A stretch of DNA of 64,000 nucleotides from Platynereis dumerilii (GCA_026936325.1 JAPTHN010000002.1:13345228-13409227), one strand, 5' to 3'; counted from the stretch's first letter, positions 45,336 through 58,704 are shown. The notes: generated by a model from the letters alone, not told the origin. Translations and numbers: made by a program.

Positions 45336-46290
45336 GAAGATGAGGCTTTTAACAGTTCTCCAGGACATGACATAATAAGCTGAGGGGAAGTGAGTGCCCT
45401 GGGTTTGTTTCCAGCTCCCATGGGATCACCTGGACAGCAGTTTCAAACATTCTTCATCTATGAATATTCCCTTATGTTAATCGGAAGCACTGTCGGATAC
45501 TAATGGCTATTAATTCCTTAACTCTGTGAACAGGATGCTTCTTGTTAGCCATGGTTTGTAACTGAAATTGAGTGATGATACATTCACATTTTGAGACAAC
45601 AATAGAAGTATTTTCTAATTTCCTGTCCTGTGACGGAGCATGGACAATCAAGGCTATATTTAAGATATGATTGACTGTAGGCCACACTGAAATACATTTC
45701 TTGTTGACTATGTCTTTTATGAACTTAAAAATCAGATTTGTAAAGCTATCTCTAAAGGCATGATACATGGAAAACAGCAGCAAGTGACAATGCACATAGG
45801 GGTAGGAGGTCAATTAATTTGATAGGGGTGATTGCCAAAAAAATTACACAAATATTCCAAAAAATTTAAATTCACCAAATTCCCTGCCAAAATGTGCATG
45901 AAAATGTGTTTTTCCAAAATTTTTTGTGTGGCTGCATCCCCCCGTCTCCTACACCTATGACAATGCATCTTTTGATACAATGAAAATAGCCGAGCCTTAC
46001 ACCATGCAACATATGTTTTGAGAAGTCTTTACTCTCATGCGCATTTGACCAACAGTTGAACCATAATAGATATTAGTCACAACAGTAACCTTTGTTTAAT
46101 AATTGTACTTAGATTTGGGAAAAATCATCACATTGTGTTTGAAAAGCAAAAACATTTTAAAAACAATTGCAAACCTTTGCTGTTAACAGTCTAGAGGCCA
46201 ACAGGACATCTACATATAGATTATGACACATGATACAGTATCATAGGGGCTTGTTTGGTGGTTGTACAGATCATTACTGAGGATGCTTTA

Positions 46291-46651
46291 CAGTGAAACA
46301 CTTTGATATAGAATTGAAGTGGACTGTGGCACTGTGAAAATGGCACTTTGTGACTCATGATAGCCGATGAAGTGTCATCTTCTCTACTTTCAACATGGGA
46401 ATCATAGAGGCTGTTTGATTAGTCATGATCAAGAGTAAGCCATTTGACTTCTCATAACAAATTTTAGAGTGAAAATCAGATGCATAATCCTCCCGTTTGG
46501 CTGTCATCAACAAGTGGGATAAGTCTCCTTCAATCAAGTTAACATTGAAAATATTGGGTTTGATCATGACAAATCATCAACATGATGACACACGAAGTGA
46601 CATTTTCACAGTGCCACAGTCCATGTTAATTCTACATCAAAGTGTTTCGCT
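46291..46651. mobile_element. TIR element with about 60-bp ends
   Basis: Left CAGTGAAACACTTTGAT... and right ...ATCAAAGTGTTTCGCTG are inverted over about 60 bp, including the shared GGACTGTGGCACTGTGAAAA. A diverged copy in opposite orientation lies at 47745-48065. No coding frame of note and no clear target duplication. Confidence 0.6.
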
Positions 46652-46733
46652 GAAATAAAAGTATGTCATGATATTGACCGGACATGAGGTTGAAATATCA
46701 CGGAATCAGAATTTCATGTTTGTGGACCAAGTA

Positions 46734-47634
46734 TAGAGTAGGTCTGGGCATGCAGCCCCCCTTAACTTCGAGGTGCGATTTGAACTACTTTTTATGGTCG
46801 ATTCTTTGAATGCTTATGCTGTCAGGAAGGGATCACTTGACTCTATTTATAACTATAGCGAAACAAATGTCTACCAATTTTAATAAAGGAGTTACGGCCA
46901 TTTTTGTAATAAATTGAAAATGGCCTTCTAACCCCACCCTTCGGGCAAGAAGCCCCCCTGTAAAAATCCTATGGAATTTTTTTTTGCGAGTGCACTCAGC
47001 TTGAAAGTTATTTCTTGCTGTTCTTATATAATTTTTAAGGCGTTCTTTCGATTTTTCTGAATTTTTAGAATTTTTCTGTTAATACAGTTATTTTTAAATA
47101 TTTTTTGCCCTGTTTCCATTTCGGCCAATGTTTTTCTATTTTAATTAGCTATTCTATTAAGATTTAAGGTTAAGAACACATCATTAAATGGTTCCTGAAG
47201 TAGCTTTGAGGCCCCAGTATAGGGGGCCTCATGCCCAATGCCATGTGGGGCCTCTCGCCCCAAACCCATATATTTTAATTTGACCTCTATATTTCAAACT
47301 AAAATGCAAATAACATGATCCAAATCATATTCATGTGATGGTGTTTTAAAAAGTGAAGCAATGCAGATATCCATTATATTTTTAAAAATTTCCTAGGTTA
47401 TTTCTGACAACCGCTTTCAAAGAATTAATCAAAGTTACAAAAACCATGCACATTTTTTTGTTTCTTTAATTTCTACTATAGTTTGGTGCTGTTGGCCTTG
47501 AAAATTTGTGACATCACCTAAAAAGTATCTAGCTTGAATCCTAGCAATAAGAAAACACACTAAAATTGTAAGTTTAGATATTAACCTGGGGGGGGCCTCT
47601 CACCTAACCCGGGCTTCTTGCCCCAACCTACTCT
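46734..47634. mobile_element. TIR element with TAGAGTAGGT ends
   Basis: Left TAGAGTAGGTCTGGGC and right (inverted) TAGAGTAGGTTGGGGC bound about 900 bp. Inside, GGGCAAGAAGCCC-type words recur near 46940 and 47605, and GGGGCCTC words near 47220-47250 and 47595. Target duplication unclear. It lies between the two inverted copies of the preceding element family. Confidence 0.5.
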
Positions 47635-47744
47635 ATCATAATTTATGACCAAGTATATCATAATTTATTAATTGGACATTTGGCAAAGGCTACCCTGACG
47701 GTTGAAAGAAAGTCATATATTTTGTTATACCTGAAGGAACTGAT

Positions 47745-48065
47745 AACATAAAGTCGACCTGGATGAACTACTGTGAAAATTGGATTTTTATGTGTCATCA
47801 TACTGATGATTTGTCATGATCATACCCAGTACTTTCATGTTAACTTGATTTAAGGAGACTAATCCCGATTGTTGGTGACAAGCAAATGAAAGGATTATGC
47901 ATCTGATTTTTAATCTAAGATCAGTTATGACAAGTCAAATGGCCTTCTCTTGATCATGACTAATCAAAAAGCCTCTATGTTTCCCATGTTGGATGTAGAG
48001 AAGATGACACTTCATCAGCTATCATGATTCACGAACTGCCATTTTTGCAATACAATAGTCCACTC
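47745..48065. mobile_element. Diverged inverted copy of the 46291 element
   Basis: Collinear, in reverse complement, with 46291-46651 (shared words include GATTATGCATCTGATTTT and AAGATGACACTTCATC). It is less complete and its ends have decayed. Confidence 0.55.
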
Positions 48066-48316
48066 ATTTTGCATATCAAATTCCTGACTGTAAAGGTCAC
48101 TCTTAAGTCAATGGGAACTAAGGCAAAATGACTTTAGCAGTGTTCTGCCAATATGAAGGTACATTACTGTGTTTTTCAATAAGAGTCCTTAATAGGTCCA
48201 TTTTATTTCAAAGATAAAAAGAAGGGATTGAGCTCGAGGCCCAATTTGATTGCTTTGCTCTATAGAGGTCTGCTCTGGCTATATCTTTTAACTATTCATC
48301 TTTTGATTACTTTCAG

Positions 48317-48821
48317 ATTTGTATATCCAGAGCACAAGTGTTGCGTGAAGATTATTCTCTATCTCGAGGAAGAGGTGGCCTCCTTGAGAGCCAGGATGAA
48401 CTGTCTTCAGAAACAGAGCATAGTCGACCCAACAAGTCCGCAGGTCATCACATTGACACCGAGTGTGGACACTTCCGGCTGTACAAGCAATACGACTGAT
48501 CAAAATGGACATCGTTTGATAGAATGTAATAGCGGTCGAATTTTGCGCTCTGACATTGACAGGAGTTGGTACATAGGGGCTAGCAGTTGTGGCTCTCCTA
48601 GTGGTTTGGACCTACACTATTCCATCATCCTGTATGGTTATAAGGGGGAGTGTCCTGAATCGAAGAAGCGCAATTCCAGCAATCGCCTCACTCCCTCCCA
48701 AATAAGTGCACTTCCGTCCCTGCTCATAATTGCTGCAACTCTCACACTTTTCACACGAAGTCTCGTCCATACAAGAGATTTTACTCTGGAACACTGGCCA
48801 GAATCTCACAAAAACAGATAG
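48317..48821 (+). CDS. TMEM145-like: TMEM145/GPR180-family terminal exon with short hydrophobic tail
   Basis: The acceptor GATTACTTTCAG precedes 167 codons and a TAG. The first part matches the TMEM145 ectodomain closely: FVYPEHKCCVKIILYLEE (family FRYPEAKCCQNILLYFDD), PQVITLT (NQVINLT), CNSGRILRSDIDRSWYIG (CSSGRSFRSVRERWWYIA), SSCGSPSGLDLHY and then ILYG. Cysteine spacing and NTT/NSS glycosylation sites fit a secreted fold. The family normally continues through HFSADE into seven membrane helices; here the frame instead gives a linker, one hydrophobic run (SALPSLLIIAATLTLF, residues 130-145 of the exon), a short tail and a stop. It may be a single-pass ectodomain paralogue, or an unseen donor may lead to further exons right of here. 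Confidence 0.8.
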
Positions 48822-48919
48822 TCCACGCATTGTGTTGTGAAAAGAATTATCTCAGGGCATCCTCTTTTGCACCCCTTGTGTCCAGATGAAGTCTATGTCA
48901 TCATGCCAGCTACGTGTCA

Positions 48920-48925
48920 ATTAAA
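48920..48925 (+). terminator. Possible polyadenylation signal ATTAAA
   Basis: About 100 bp after the TMEM145-like stop codon, a common variant of AATAAA. It supports, weakly, a transcript end here. Confidence 0.3.
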
Positions 48926-48961
48926 CATTATCTGTTGATTGCAACTTGTCATACATATATA

Positions 48962-51900
48962 TATATATATGCTTAATTCAATGTAGCCTCCAACAAATCA
49001 ATACTAGACTGCATTATTTCTCCATTCTTACAAGAATTGTCACATTTTTGATGAACTGCATTTGCAAAATACAGTGAAATAATAATTTAATTATATATTA
49101 TGTACCAAGATAGTCTTGATGACTGACTCAGACTGAGCACTTAAAGTGGCCCATGTGTATCCAAAATCTTTTCTTTAGTAGAAAATGATCCGATTGAAAC
49201 TGCAAAATGAATCAAGAGGTCCAGGTATCGTTTCAAGTTTGTGACCTGTGTACATTTCAGCAAGGCAAGCAGGAGCATATCAGACTCTTCAAATGCCATA
49301 TAAACCCATGACATTGGTTCCCCTATAGGTTTGTTTTGCAGGCAAGACCCTGTTCTAAGCAACAAATCATAAGTATCGGTTTGATTAATTTAGTGTAATC
49401 AGAAACTGGCGGCTCCTGCTTGCTGTTCTTATGGCTGTGTGAAACTCCTTGGATTTCTCAAATCTGGAGCAAAAAAATTATTAAATTAAATGATCAGCCT
49501 TAAGCTGGTGTCATGTTGCGTCTTGATTGAAAATAAACATTTTAGCTCCAGGCATGAAGAGAGTGAATTGAGTTTTTAATGCAATATGCACAATTGCTAA
49601 TGAATCTTAAACTAATGTGTCTGGTGTTTGCTCAAGGTAAAGTGGTCTTAAAGGGTAAGAGAATCAGACACATTAAGGGGTGCAAATAAAATGCTTAAAC
49701 ATCAAGTTTTGCATTATCATTTTGTTAGTGCAAGCATCTCTTTAACAAGTGCCAAGGAGATGCAAGTTATGTGTTGATAGGCATTATTACTAGGCATTTA
49801 GTATCTAATAGACACAAATGTGTATTATTTGCAATTTGTAAAGTATCTAAGGTGCACAATGAAGACTGTATTTAATAAGTTGTTTATAACCGATTGTTAT
49901 GAGAACTGCACAAAAATTGCTTATGCAATTCCTAATTGAAACTGTAGATTGGTTTGATGGATTCTTGCACAACATTTACGTATATCAGATTGTGGTGAAC
50001 TTAGCCCTGCATCACCAGTTTTGGCAAGTTGATCAGTTATTTCAAACAATCAATATATCACATAATAAATGGATTATACATCTTTTTATGTGCATGTGCA
50101 ATGCAAATACACTGACACTCCCACCTTTCTAAGTCAAGATTGTGCATGTAATAGTCAACCAAGATTATATGAACAAATGTGCATGTGCAATGTTTTCTGA
50201 AAAATATTAGAATGCAACAAAAATATTGTAAGTGCATAAAATGAAGCACATTGCAGAAAATGCTCATGAATGTGATTAATGACTGTGCTTCCACGTAAAA
50301 AATTTGATTAGCAATATAGTCATTTTAAAATTGTGTGATTTGTACATAATACAAACTGCCTTTATGTTACATCCCATCACATTGATATTTTTACTTGCAT
50401 TTATGTCCATTCTATACTTCTCTGTACTTTAATGCTTTCTTTGCTCACATTCATTCACAACTAGAACACTACAGAATAAAGATACTTCACTTCTCATACA
50501 CCCGTTGTTTCCTTTTTATTTTTCAGCTAGTTTTTAAATTTCCACTTACATCCTCTTGACTACATATATATCACTTTGACCCATACATATATTGTAGAGT
50601 GTCAATCTTTGACAAGATGTTTTGATATATGTTTTTTTTTGCATAAATAAAAATTCAGCGATGAATAGGAAAAGGCTCTATCCTCAAACTTGTTTTATTT
50701 TGTGTGACAGGTATCTCTCAGAGCAGTTTTTTATTACCGAAAAAAAAGAAGAATGACTAATGCATTGACTGCTGTTTTATCAACTCTTACCCAGTGACTT
50801 ATGGAATTTACAGATGTTTCAAAGGTTATAACTGGCATTTTGACACATTTTGTTTACTTGTTTGTGGTCATGTCTTGACGTGATGTCGTACAATTTTAGA
50901 AATGTCACATTTTAAATACTGATTGCATGTACATAAATTATAGTGTTTGTGGCATGACATACTATACTTCAATGGAAAGTTTAGCTGCTTCTGTGTTATA
51001 TTGGCTTTTAATAATTCATCTTCCTTACAGAATAAGGCTGTTAGCAACCCAAAACCTTGAGAAAACAGGTGATTTTTTTGTGTCCCTCGTTACAATAGAT
51101 TTGAAATTACCATCTTAAAAGTCAGATTTCATGCCAACTACAAAAGATATCTTGTTCTGCATGGTTTTCTTGGTTGTAATATCCAATTACTAATACCCAA
51201 TGAAGACTGAAGCCTGAAAGCTTACATTGTCTATGTAAGCGTTATGATGCCTTTTGCAGAACCTTTAATGCAGAGCAGCGTCAACTTGTCTGACTTGCTG
51301 AAAAAAATCAACATTCCTTTTTAGATTTAGTCTGAAACTGTAAATATTTAAGGAACTTCTAACACATATCAAATAAATGCTCATGAGCTCCAGTTTCCAT
51401 AGCATATCTCAGAATATGCATGGATATAAACCACTCGCTGTACAGCATGTCCAGTTTACCCTGAAATGTTAGTAACACTTGCAAAAACAGTGAAATCAGA
51501 GAGGGCTGTGCTGTAAAATGTGGTTTGATTTGCAATAATTTTATGATTTTTATGATGCTCTGAAATCCCTGCAAAAAATGTAATGCATACATGCATAACT
51601 GGTACAGAATTTATGCTGGTTACAAAACAGTGTGTTGGACTACAAAAATGACCAAAATTTATCAGACTAATAAAAAACTAGTCATAATAGTCCATGAGCC
51701 GGGCAGCTAAATTGACGATCCAGGCTCACTCAGAAGGAGGAATTCCCATAGTGATTTTTTTGTTAGCCCTATTTCTCTAGTTTCAGAAAATGGGTGATAG
51801 CAATCTATATCTCTTAGCCTTCACCATGCTATCGCCCTGTTTTCAAACCTATGTTGCATCCTTGAAAATGTTGGTTTTTTGGTTCCTGTTAGACTTATCT

Positions 51901-52129
51901 CCATAAAAACTGTTGTAAATTCATCAATATTACAAATAATTGAATGAAATTTAATACGTGGCATCTCCATAACATACAGAAGACCTAGTTGTTCAATGAT
52001 CTTTGTGTATTTTGGATTTAATAGGTTGTCCTGGGTCGATGTAAGACTTTTTTGAAAAAACATTTTGGTTCAAAACAGCCATGTAACGCAAATTGTACGA
52101 CCTTGTGACAGTTTATCCAAGAAAAATCA
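48962..52129. other. Unassigned AT-rich DNA
   Basis: More than 3 kb without a supported gene or repeat. Short frames at 49899-50294 and 50927-51592 lack motifs and splice context. A short (TA)n run lies at the left edge (about 48956-48970). Confidence 0.45.
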
Positions 52130-54270
52130 GAAAACATGAACAGCTTTAATATATTTCTAATACGCTGTCATCTTGTTTCCTTACTTCCTACCTTTATTCT
52201 ATCCCTTCTTCTTCCTTTCTTCCTTTCTTCCTTTGTTTCTTTCTCCTTTTTTCTTCTCTTCTTTTTTCTTCTCCATTCCTGGCCTTCCCAACCCCATTTC
52301 TTTTCCTTCTCTTCCCTTCTTTTTTTCTTCTCTTCTCCCCTACCTGTCCTTCTTCCTTCCCTTCTTCCTTCGCTTTGTCCTTCCTTCTTTCTTTGCTTCT
52401 TCCTCCCCCTTTCTCTCCTTTCTGTTTATTTTCTTTTGTGATATTTATGTGTGTGCAGGCCAATTTCCCAAGGTAAGCTGAGTTTCAGAATATACAGAAA
52501 ATCTAAATAATTTAATGGCAGGAGAATGAGGAATTGCATCACAGGATAGTTGCTTCTATATGTGAGAAATTGCTCTATTTATTTTCTAATGGCAAATTTT
52601 ATCTGAAAATTGATGCATTTTTTGTGTTAAATTACGCTATTAATTATGTTATTTCACTTATGACATTCCGACTCTTTTTGAGATTAATTGGGACAGAATA
52701 ATATGATTGGTCTGAATGGCTCTACCATGATTTTTGTGAGCGGAAAAGCATACATGTATATATGCGACTCCAATTTCAGTTGTATAGGAACTTAAAGTGT
52801 GACATATATTATATGTCAATGTCACAGATGTATCGACATTTATATGTTTCTACTGCTGATGTGAAAAAGGAAAAAATAAATTAAAAATTATGAGAGCCCC
52901 AGTCAGGGCTAAAAAGAGCATTGTGAAAGCACTATCAGATAAAGAGGTCGACCCAATGTTACAGAAAGGGGGCAATTGCCCCTCCTGCCCTTACCCAAAG
53001 GGGGAAGGGAAGGGGGGGGGGCAAGGGTGCCCTTTTGATCTAAAAGTAAAAATGTTAATAAGTATATGATCATATTTATTGACACTCTATTTAAATTTTG
53101 TCATGTGGCGTGAATATAATTTGCCCTTTTTCGTTCAACCGCCCCGCCGTCCGCGATTCCTTCCCGCACCCCTGGTGATGTCATTCAACTGTTTACGAGG
53201 CTAAGAGCATTGTGTCAGTGATGTCTTTGCAGGTCTTATCCTTTAAAATATACAAGACAAAAGACCATTTCATTGTGCGCTATACCTTCAATTTTGCATT
53301 ACACTGCGCACCGTTTGCACTCTGCGAAGCGACCTAGTTAATCATAGAAGCTTATATTTTGGACTAGAAGACAATTCAATTACAACATATCATACCTAGT
53401 ATGCTGAATTTGAGTATTAGACAACTTGAAGTGAAATTACAAGCATTAAATATTCAACAATCAAAAGATTTGGCGACTCTAATAAACAATGCACTATAAT
53501 TTACTAAAACTGGCTTAATTAGGTCACTTGGTGAGTATATAGTGATTATCATGTTGTTCCTACTGTTTCATAACCTTCTCAACAGTGGCACAACACAATG
53601 CCGAGCACCACAAATACATAGGTCTGATTCCCACAAGAGTATTGTTCTCCCTTGGGCCCCGGAGATGGGGGGATGGACCCATGGGTGTATATCATCTGAT
53701 AATGTTTCAATTGATTCCAATCGGTAAGATAGCAACTTGTCCTCAGGGGCCCCTAGTGGTTTCCATTGAAAATTTGTGAAGAACAACAAGGGAGAGGGAG
53801 GTGTCAGTGAATGACATTACCATGGATGGCAAGTTCATTAAAATGAAAGGAGTGAATTTAACCCTCGTATACGTATACATCATCAGTGAGTTACATGACT
53901 CATTCACTTGGTATTAGATTAGGTAGGCCTATATATTATATATGTATGATATATTAAATAAATTTGAAATATATAGGACCATGCATTTAGGTATGTTATG
54001 AGAAGAACAACTTAAAGGAAATGATGTCAGAAGTCCCTCTCTTGCTCTCTTGCAAAATTTGTCAACAGCAATTAATTTTTTTCCTGCTCATGTCAAAGTT
54101 CCTTTCATATTTTGCCCTATTGATATCACATTTCAAGGAATAAAGTTGCAAATGACCTTTAGTGATAATGACAGAAAATCCATAATGGGTCAATCAAACT
54201 GTCAAAATTGTCCAAAACTTTTATAAGTATTGATGATATTATTGACAACCAAGATGAAAAATTCAAGTTT
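52130..54270 (+). repeat. About 2.1-kb dispersed repeat, copy B
   Basis: Direct-orientation partner of 14222-16131. The pyrimidine tract (52190-52437), the TGTGTGCAG word after it and the following 1.7 kb are collinear. It carries an extra insert at 52965-53175 and smaller indels. Confidence 0.75.
52965..53175. mobile_element. Insert rich in G and C runs
   Basis: Present in copy B and absent from copy A, which carries about 22 unmatched bases at the same place. Begins AGGGGGCAATTGCCCCTCC, a palindromic word, and ends near CGCACCCCTGG. It looks like a MITE, but the two ends are only loosely inverted and no duplication is evident. Confidence 0.5.
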
Positions 54271-54740
54271 TATGAATAATGCTCCTGTTGAGATAATTAA
54301 AACTTATGATGGCACTAAGTAATCATTCCTGGCCCTTTTGTAAGCAACTCCTACTTCCTGTGGCAAATGTGCATTGTAGAAAATGGATGTCATGTACAAG
54401 GTCACATCATTTTAAAATTTGCCTTTTTATAATAAAAACTTTTAATTTAATATTATAAATTGATACAATGCCACCTTATTATCTTTCCTCTTCGTGAATG
54501 CATGATACCAACTGGCATATTTTTGCACTGGTTGCCTGCATCCGAGATTTCAAGCCCATTTCATTGACCTAAGGTGTCGACGAGGTACACCTTAATATCC
54601 TGTGGAAATATTGTGTGTCCAGATAAAGAGTGATCTGTAGTGATCTGAGATGATATAGCTCTGTCTGTGTGATCTACTAATCCACTTTTAGTGAAAATCA
54701 ATCATGTCAATTATTTAAGATTATTAGTCAAACAGCAGAT

Positions 54741-56690
54741 TGATTGATTGATTAATTTATTCGACTAAAAAGTTTTGGAAGCCAGAAAAGCAAGTCTGCT
54801 TATCGAACTGGCACCATACAGACAGTACAGGCATTGAAAAAATAACAATTACAGACAAAAAATACATTGAAAAATGTTCATGGGTAATACGCATTTTGAA
54901 ATCAAAGTAATATCTTTTACATACACGGCACAGTTTGGGGTCTGTATTTATCTATTTACACCTTTGTATTTGTGACTCTTATATATATACACAAACAGAT
55001 TTTATATTCAATATATATTGCATATTATTTTATCCTCTTAGATATATATATATATATATATCAACATATTATACAAGATTTACACTCTTAGATATGTACT
55101 TGCATACATATTTTATACGTTTATATACATATACAGATATATTATACACTCTTATATATACAATTATATTTTGTATACATGTAAACATACATGATTCATA
55201 CTCTTAGATAAGTACATACATACATATTCAATAGGTATTGATATATACAGACACATTATAGGCCTACACTCTTCTATATATAAAAGTATATTTTACACAT
55301 TGGGTGTTTTATATATAGGCCTATGATAATAATTGAAGTGGTTGGATATGATTAAGTAAGTTTATGTCAAAAGCTAATATTTAGCTATCAGATGTTGTTT
55401 GATTTTGTGTCTGCTGACATGCCAGGAGTTGTCATTCACCTCTAGTTTCAATACATTACTTAGGTGATTCCAGATTCTTGCACCCCTGTATTTCATAATT
55501 TTCTTTCCGTTTTCTGTTCTAATCTTAGGCATGATTAACTTGTCTCTATTTCTTGTATTGGGATATCTATGACAACTACTATGAGGCTGAAATAGCTTGA
55601 GAAAATATCTGGTGGTTTACCTGACTTATGTTTGTTTACAAATTTGGCAACTCTCTCTTGGTAGAGGTCAGTAATTGATAATATGTTATATTTCTTCAAT
55701 AGCTTCGTGGAAGGGTAAAGAGGATCTAGGTTAAAAAAAGATTTTTCAAGGCTCTGTGTTGCAAAACTTCTAGTCTTTTCATATGTCTTTTTGCGGCTGT
55801 CCCATAAATTTCAATACCAAATTGGACTCTCGAATGAAAATAAGCGAAGTAGAGTTTCAACTTATGGCTGTTTGGGACCCAGTGCTTTATTATCTTAAAA
55901 GAACTGATTATTCTAAGTAAATCCGTGCAAAGTTTAGAAATATGGGCATCAAAAATCAATTGATCATCTAGTACAATTCCTAGGTATTTACAGCAGGCAG
56001 TTCTTTGGATTCTTTTACTATTTACCATTATACTCTCAAGTGTTGCCGGAATAGCTTTATTTTTAGGCATAAAGACACTGAAGTTAGTTTTTTCCTCACT
56101 TAATAAAATCTTGTTACAACTCAGCCACTCTATAATGTTTTTCATACATTTGTCTGCTCTTTGTGCGACTAATTTGGGGTCTTTATCTGATATGAATATA
56201 TTAGTATCATCAGCAAACAATCTTATATCTTCATTTGTGCAATTCTGTATGTCATTTATGAAAGCTAGAAAGAACAATGGCCCAAGAACTGAGCCCTGGG
56301 GCACGCCACATGTTATTTTTCCTATATCTGATCTTTCATTCTTGACTTTGGTGTACTGTTGTCTATCACTAAGGTACGATTTAACAAGTGCTAAAGCTTT
56401 GCCCCTAATTCCAAATGATTGTAACTTGTAAAGTAGAATTTCATGGTTTACCAGGTCGAAAGCTTTTGTTAAGTCTATGTAGATTCCCATGACTATATTC
56501 TTTATCTCTACTTCTTTTCTTATCTTATCTGTTATTTCAATTAGGGCTAGTGTGGTCGAGTAATTTTGTCTAAAGCCAAATTGATACTCAAAAATTATTT
56601 TGTATTTCTCAAAGTATTCATAAAATCTCTTGTGCAGGACTTTTTCTACAAGCTTATTAATAGCACTTAGCAGAAAATCCATCTGACAAT
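54741..56690 (-). mobile_element. 5'-truncated CR1-like LINE
   Basis: The minus strand carries a reverse transcriptase frame beginning in the middle of the domain, its C-terminal continuation, an AT-rich 3' UTR and the tail AATAAATTAATCAATCAATC (54741-54765), the GATT-type tail common in CR1/L2-like elements. The truncation point is near 56690, where the shared LLSAINKLVEKV stretch begins. Confidence 0.85.
54940..55330. repeat. AT-rich degenerate minisatellite in the LINE 3' UTR
   Basis: Units of about 60-65 bp around ACTCTTAGATATGTAC / ACTCTTATATATAC recur five or six times with much variation. The tyrosine- and isoleucine-rich frame over it is not a gene. Confidence 0.65.
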
Positions 56691-56697
56691 TGAACAT
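55726..56697 (-). pseudogene. LINE reverse transcriptase, partial
   Basis: 323 codons with motif A YIDLTKAFDLVNH, motif B GVPQGSVLGPLFF and motif C LFADDT, in the order and spacing of CR1/jockey-type enzymes. The N-terminal fingers and the endonuclease are missing through 5' truncation. After the stop at 55726 the homology continues in nearby frames (YPSTKLLKKYNILSITDLYQ, then the RGARIWNHLSN type of C-terminus near 55480), so the C-terminal end is broken by at least one shift or stop. Confidence 0.85.
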
Positions 56698-58395
56698 ATA
56701 GATTAAGGAAACATATCCATAAGTTATTTAGTGCAGAAAAGTAAATTTATTGATATATATTTTGATTAATAGATACAGATCACAACAGATCGCTCCAGAT
56801 CGATCACCCCATATCAACCAAGATCGCCATGGATCACTACAGATCGATAGATAAGTGTCGTTCCAAACTGACGAGCCATTTTATGATGGTTGTACTGTAC
56901 CTACCCAGCCTAACATACTTTTAAGACAAGATACATGGCACATGATGTGGATGATCATGAGGATATTGATGATATTACTGATAATACCTGACATGTTTAT
57001 GAAGAACAGCAAGCGGGAGGGGTGTCATCGAATGACATTATCATGGTTGGCAAGTTAATAAGCTGCATCGTTGCAGTCACTCCAAATGAGTAGTGGTATT
57101 TTTTCAATGTGACCTTGAGGTGACCTTCGGGGTCATGAAGGGTGGCTGAGGGCACATGAGCCTCAATGGAGCCAAAACACAGGCTAGCAAAATACCTAGC
57201 AGAGGAGGTAGATTAATGTGTTTCTTTTGGCAGCCACGATTTCCCCTCAGCCCCCCACTCTGCCCGCTTGCCCCCCCCCCCGTGTCAGTGCAGTGGCACT
57301 CATTGATTACAAAGGCTATGGAAGTCCATGGACAATCTTGCAGTGGAACCCAATCATAAGGACTTAGGGATATTTAAGGGCTCAGTAAAATGATGCACAA
57401 AACTCCAGGAAGCAACTGCCGGTAATAGATAGCTGTCCTTCTGAGATCGGTGTCCAATTTTCCATCAACTTTACACACACAAATACCTCCCTTAGTCACT
57501 GGTAGAGGTGTAGTGCTTTTGCTGTATTCTCAGCTTATCGTCTTATTCAGCCTGCCCCAGAGTGCATAAATATGTAATGCAATCATCCATCCATCCTCAC
57601 TTAGTTACTCATTCACTCTAAAATTTACATATCCTCTATCTTTCTATCCATCTGTCTATGTGTCTGTCCAGCTATCTATCTATTTATCGATCTATTTATC
57701 AATCTTTCTACAGTGTGTCAGTCTATCACTAAAATCTATATCTCTGGCAGAGTCCGTGGGACAGCTGTTCAAATTATCCTTTGCCTCATTGCCATGTCCT
57801 CTTCCTGTCCTAATAAGTCTGCCAAGTGCATAAATACAGAATGTAAAGCCCCAATCATCTATTCATCTCTGACAGGGTTCTTATCTTTTCATTTACTGTG
57901 TTAGTCAGTTGATACTGGGCAAACAACCACAGACTTCACTCAAGCCTCATTTGGAGAAGTGTTCTCATAGCTTAAGTCTTGCTGTACAGGAGCTTGAGAG
58001 TGATGGATTGTCAAGTGCTAGGGCGTGTGACCAAACCTGCTAGTTTAAAAAGACACAGAGGTTTGTGATGTCTCTTGTAGCATGATTAGGGTCTGAGGTC
58101 ACTTTGATTCAGAAAATGTCCTCCCTGCTGAGTGGCATGTCCAGTTTGGCTTACCAATCACTCTGTCTTCTGCTTCTGGTCACGAACAAAGAATTCACAT
58201 TGAAAGTGAAAGGGATGCAGGCTTTTTTTCTGAAAAAAGAGCTTTTATTTTACATTATATACATATATATATATATTTAATATGATGATGCCAAAGAGCA
58301 TAGCGAGACCGCAGGACATTGAGATATTTATTTGTGATATTTTGGATATTTCTTTGTGGTGTTTAAAATATTTGTGTTGCCTTAAATATGCCCAA

Positions 58396-58407
58396 GATAG
58401 ATAGATG

Positions 58408-58481
<74 letters not shown>

Positions 58482-58532
58482 AAGATAGACAGACAGCTAG
58501 ACAGCTAGACAGATAGATAGATAGATAGATAG

Positions 58533-58571
<39 letters not shown>

Positions 58572-58572
58572 C

Positions 58573-58607
<35 letters not shown>

Positions 58608-58634
58608 GGATAGATAGATAGACAGATAGATAGT
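58396..58634. repeat. Long GATA microsatellite
   Basis: About 55 units of GATA with a few AGAC/AGCT interruptions near 58483-58515. Nearly perfect stretches suggest high instability. Confidence 0.95.
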
Positions 58635-58704
58635 TTTATCTCCCACTCCCAGACAAATACTGCGGGGTTTTTTTTTTTTCATCTGAACAAATTGTATGAA
58701 CTCT

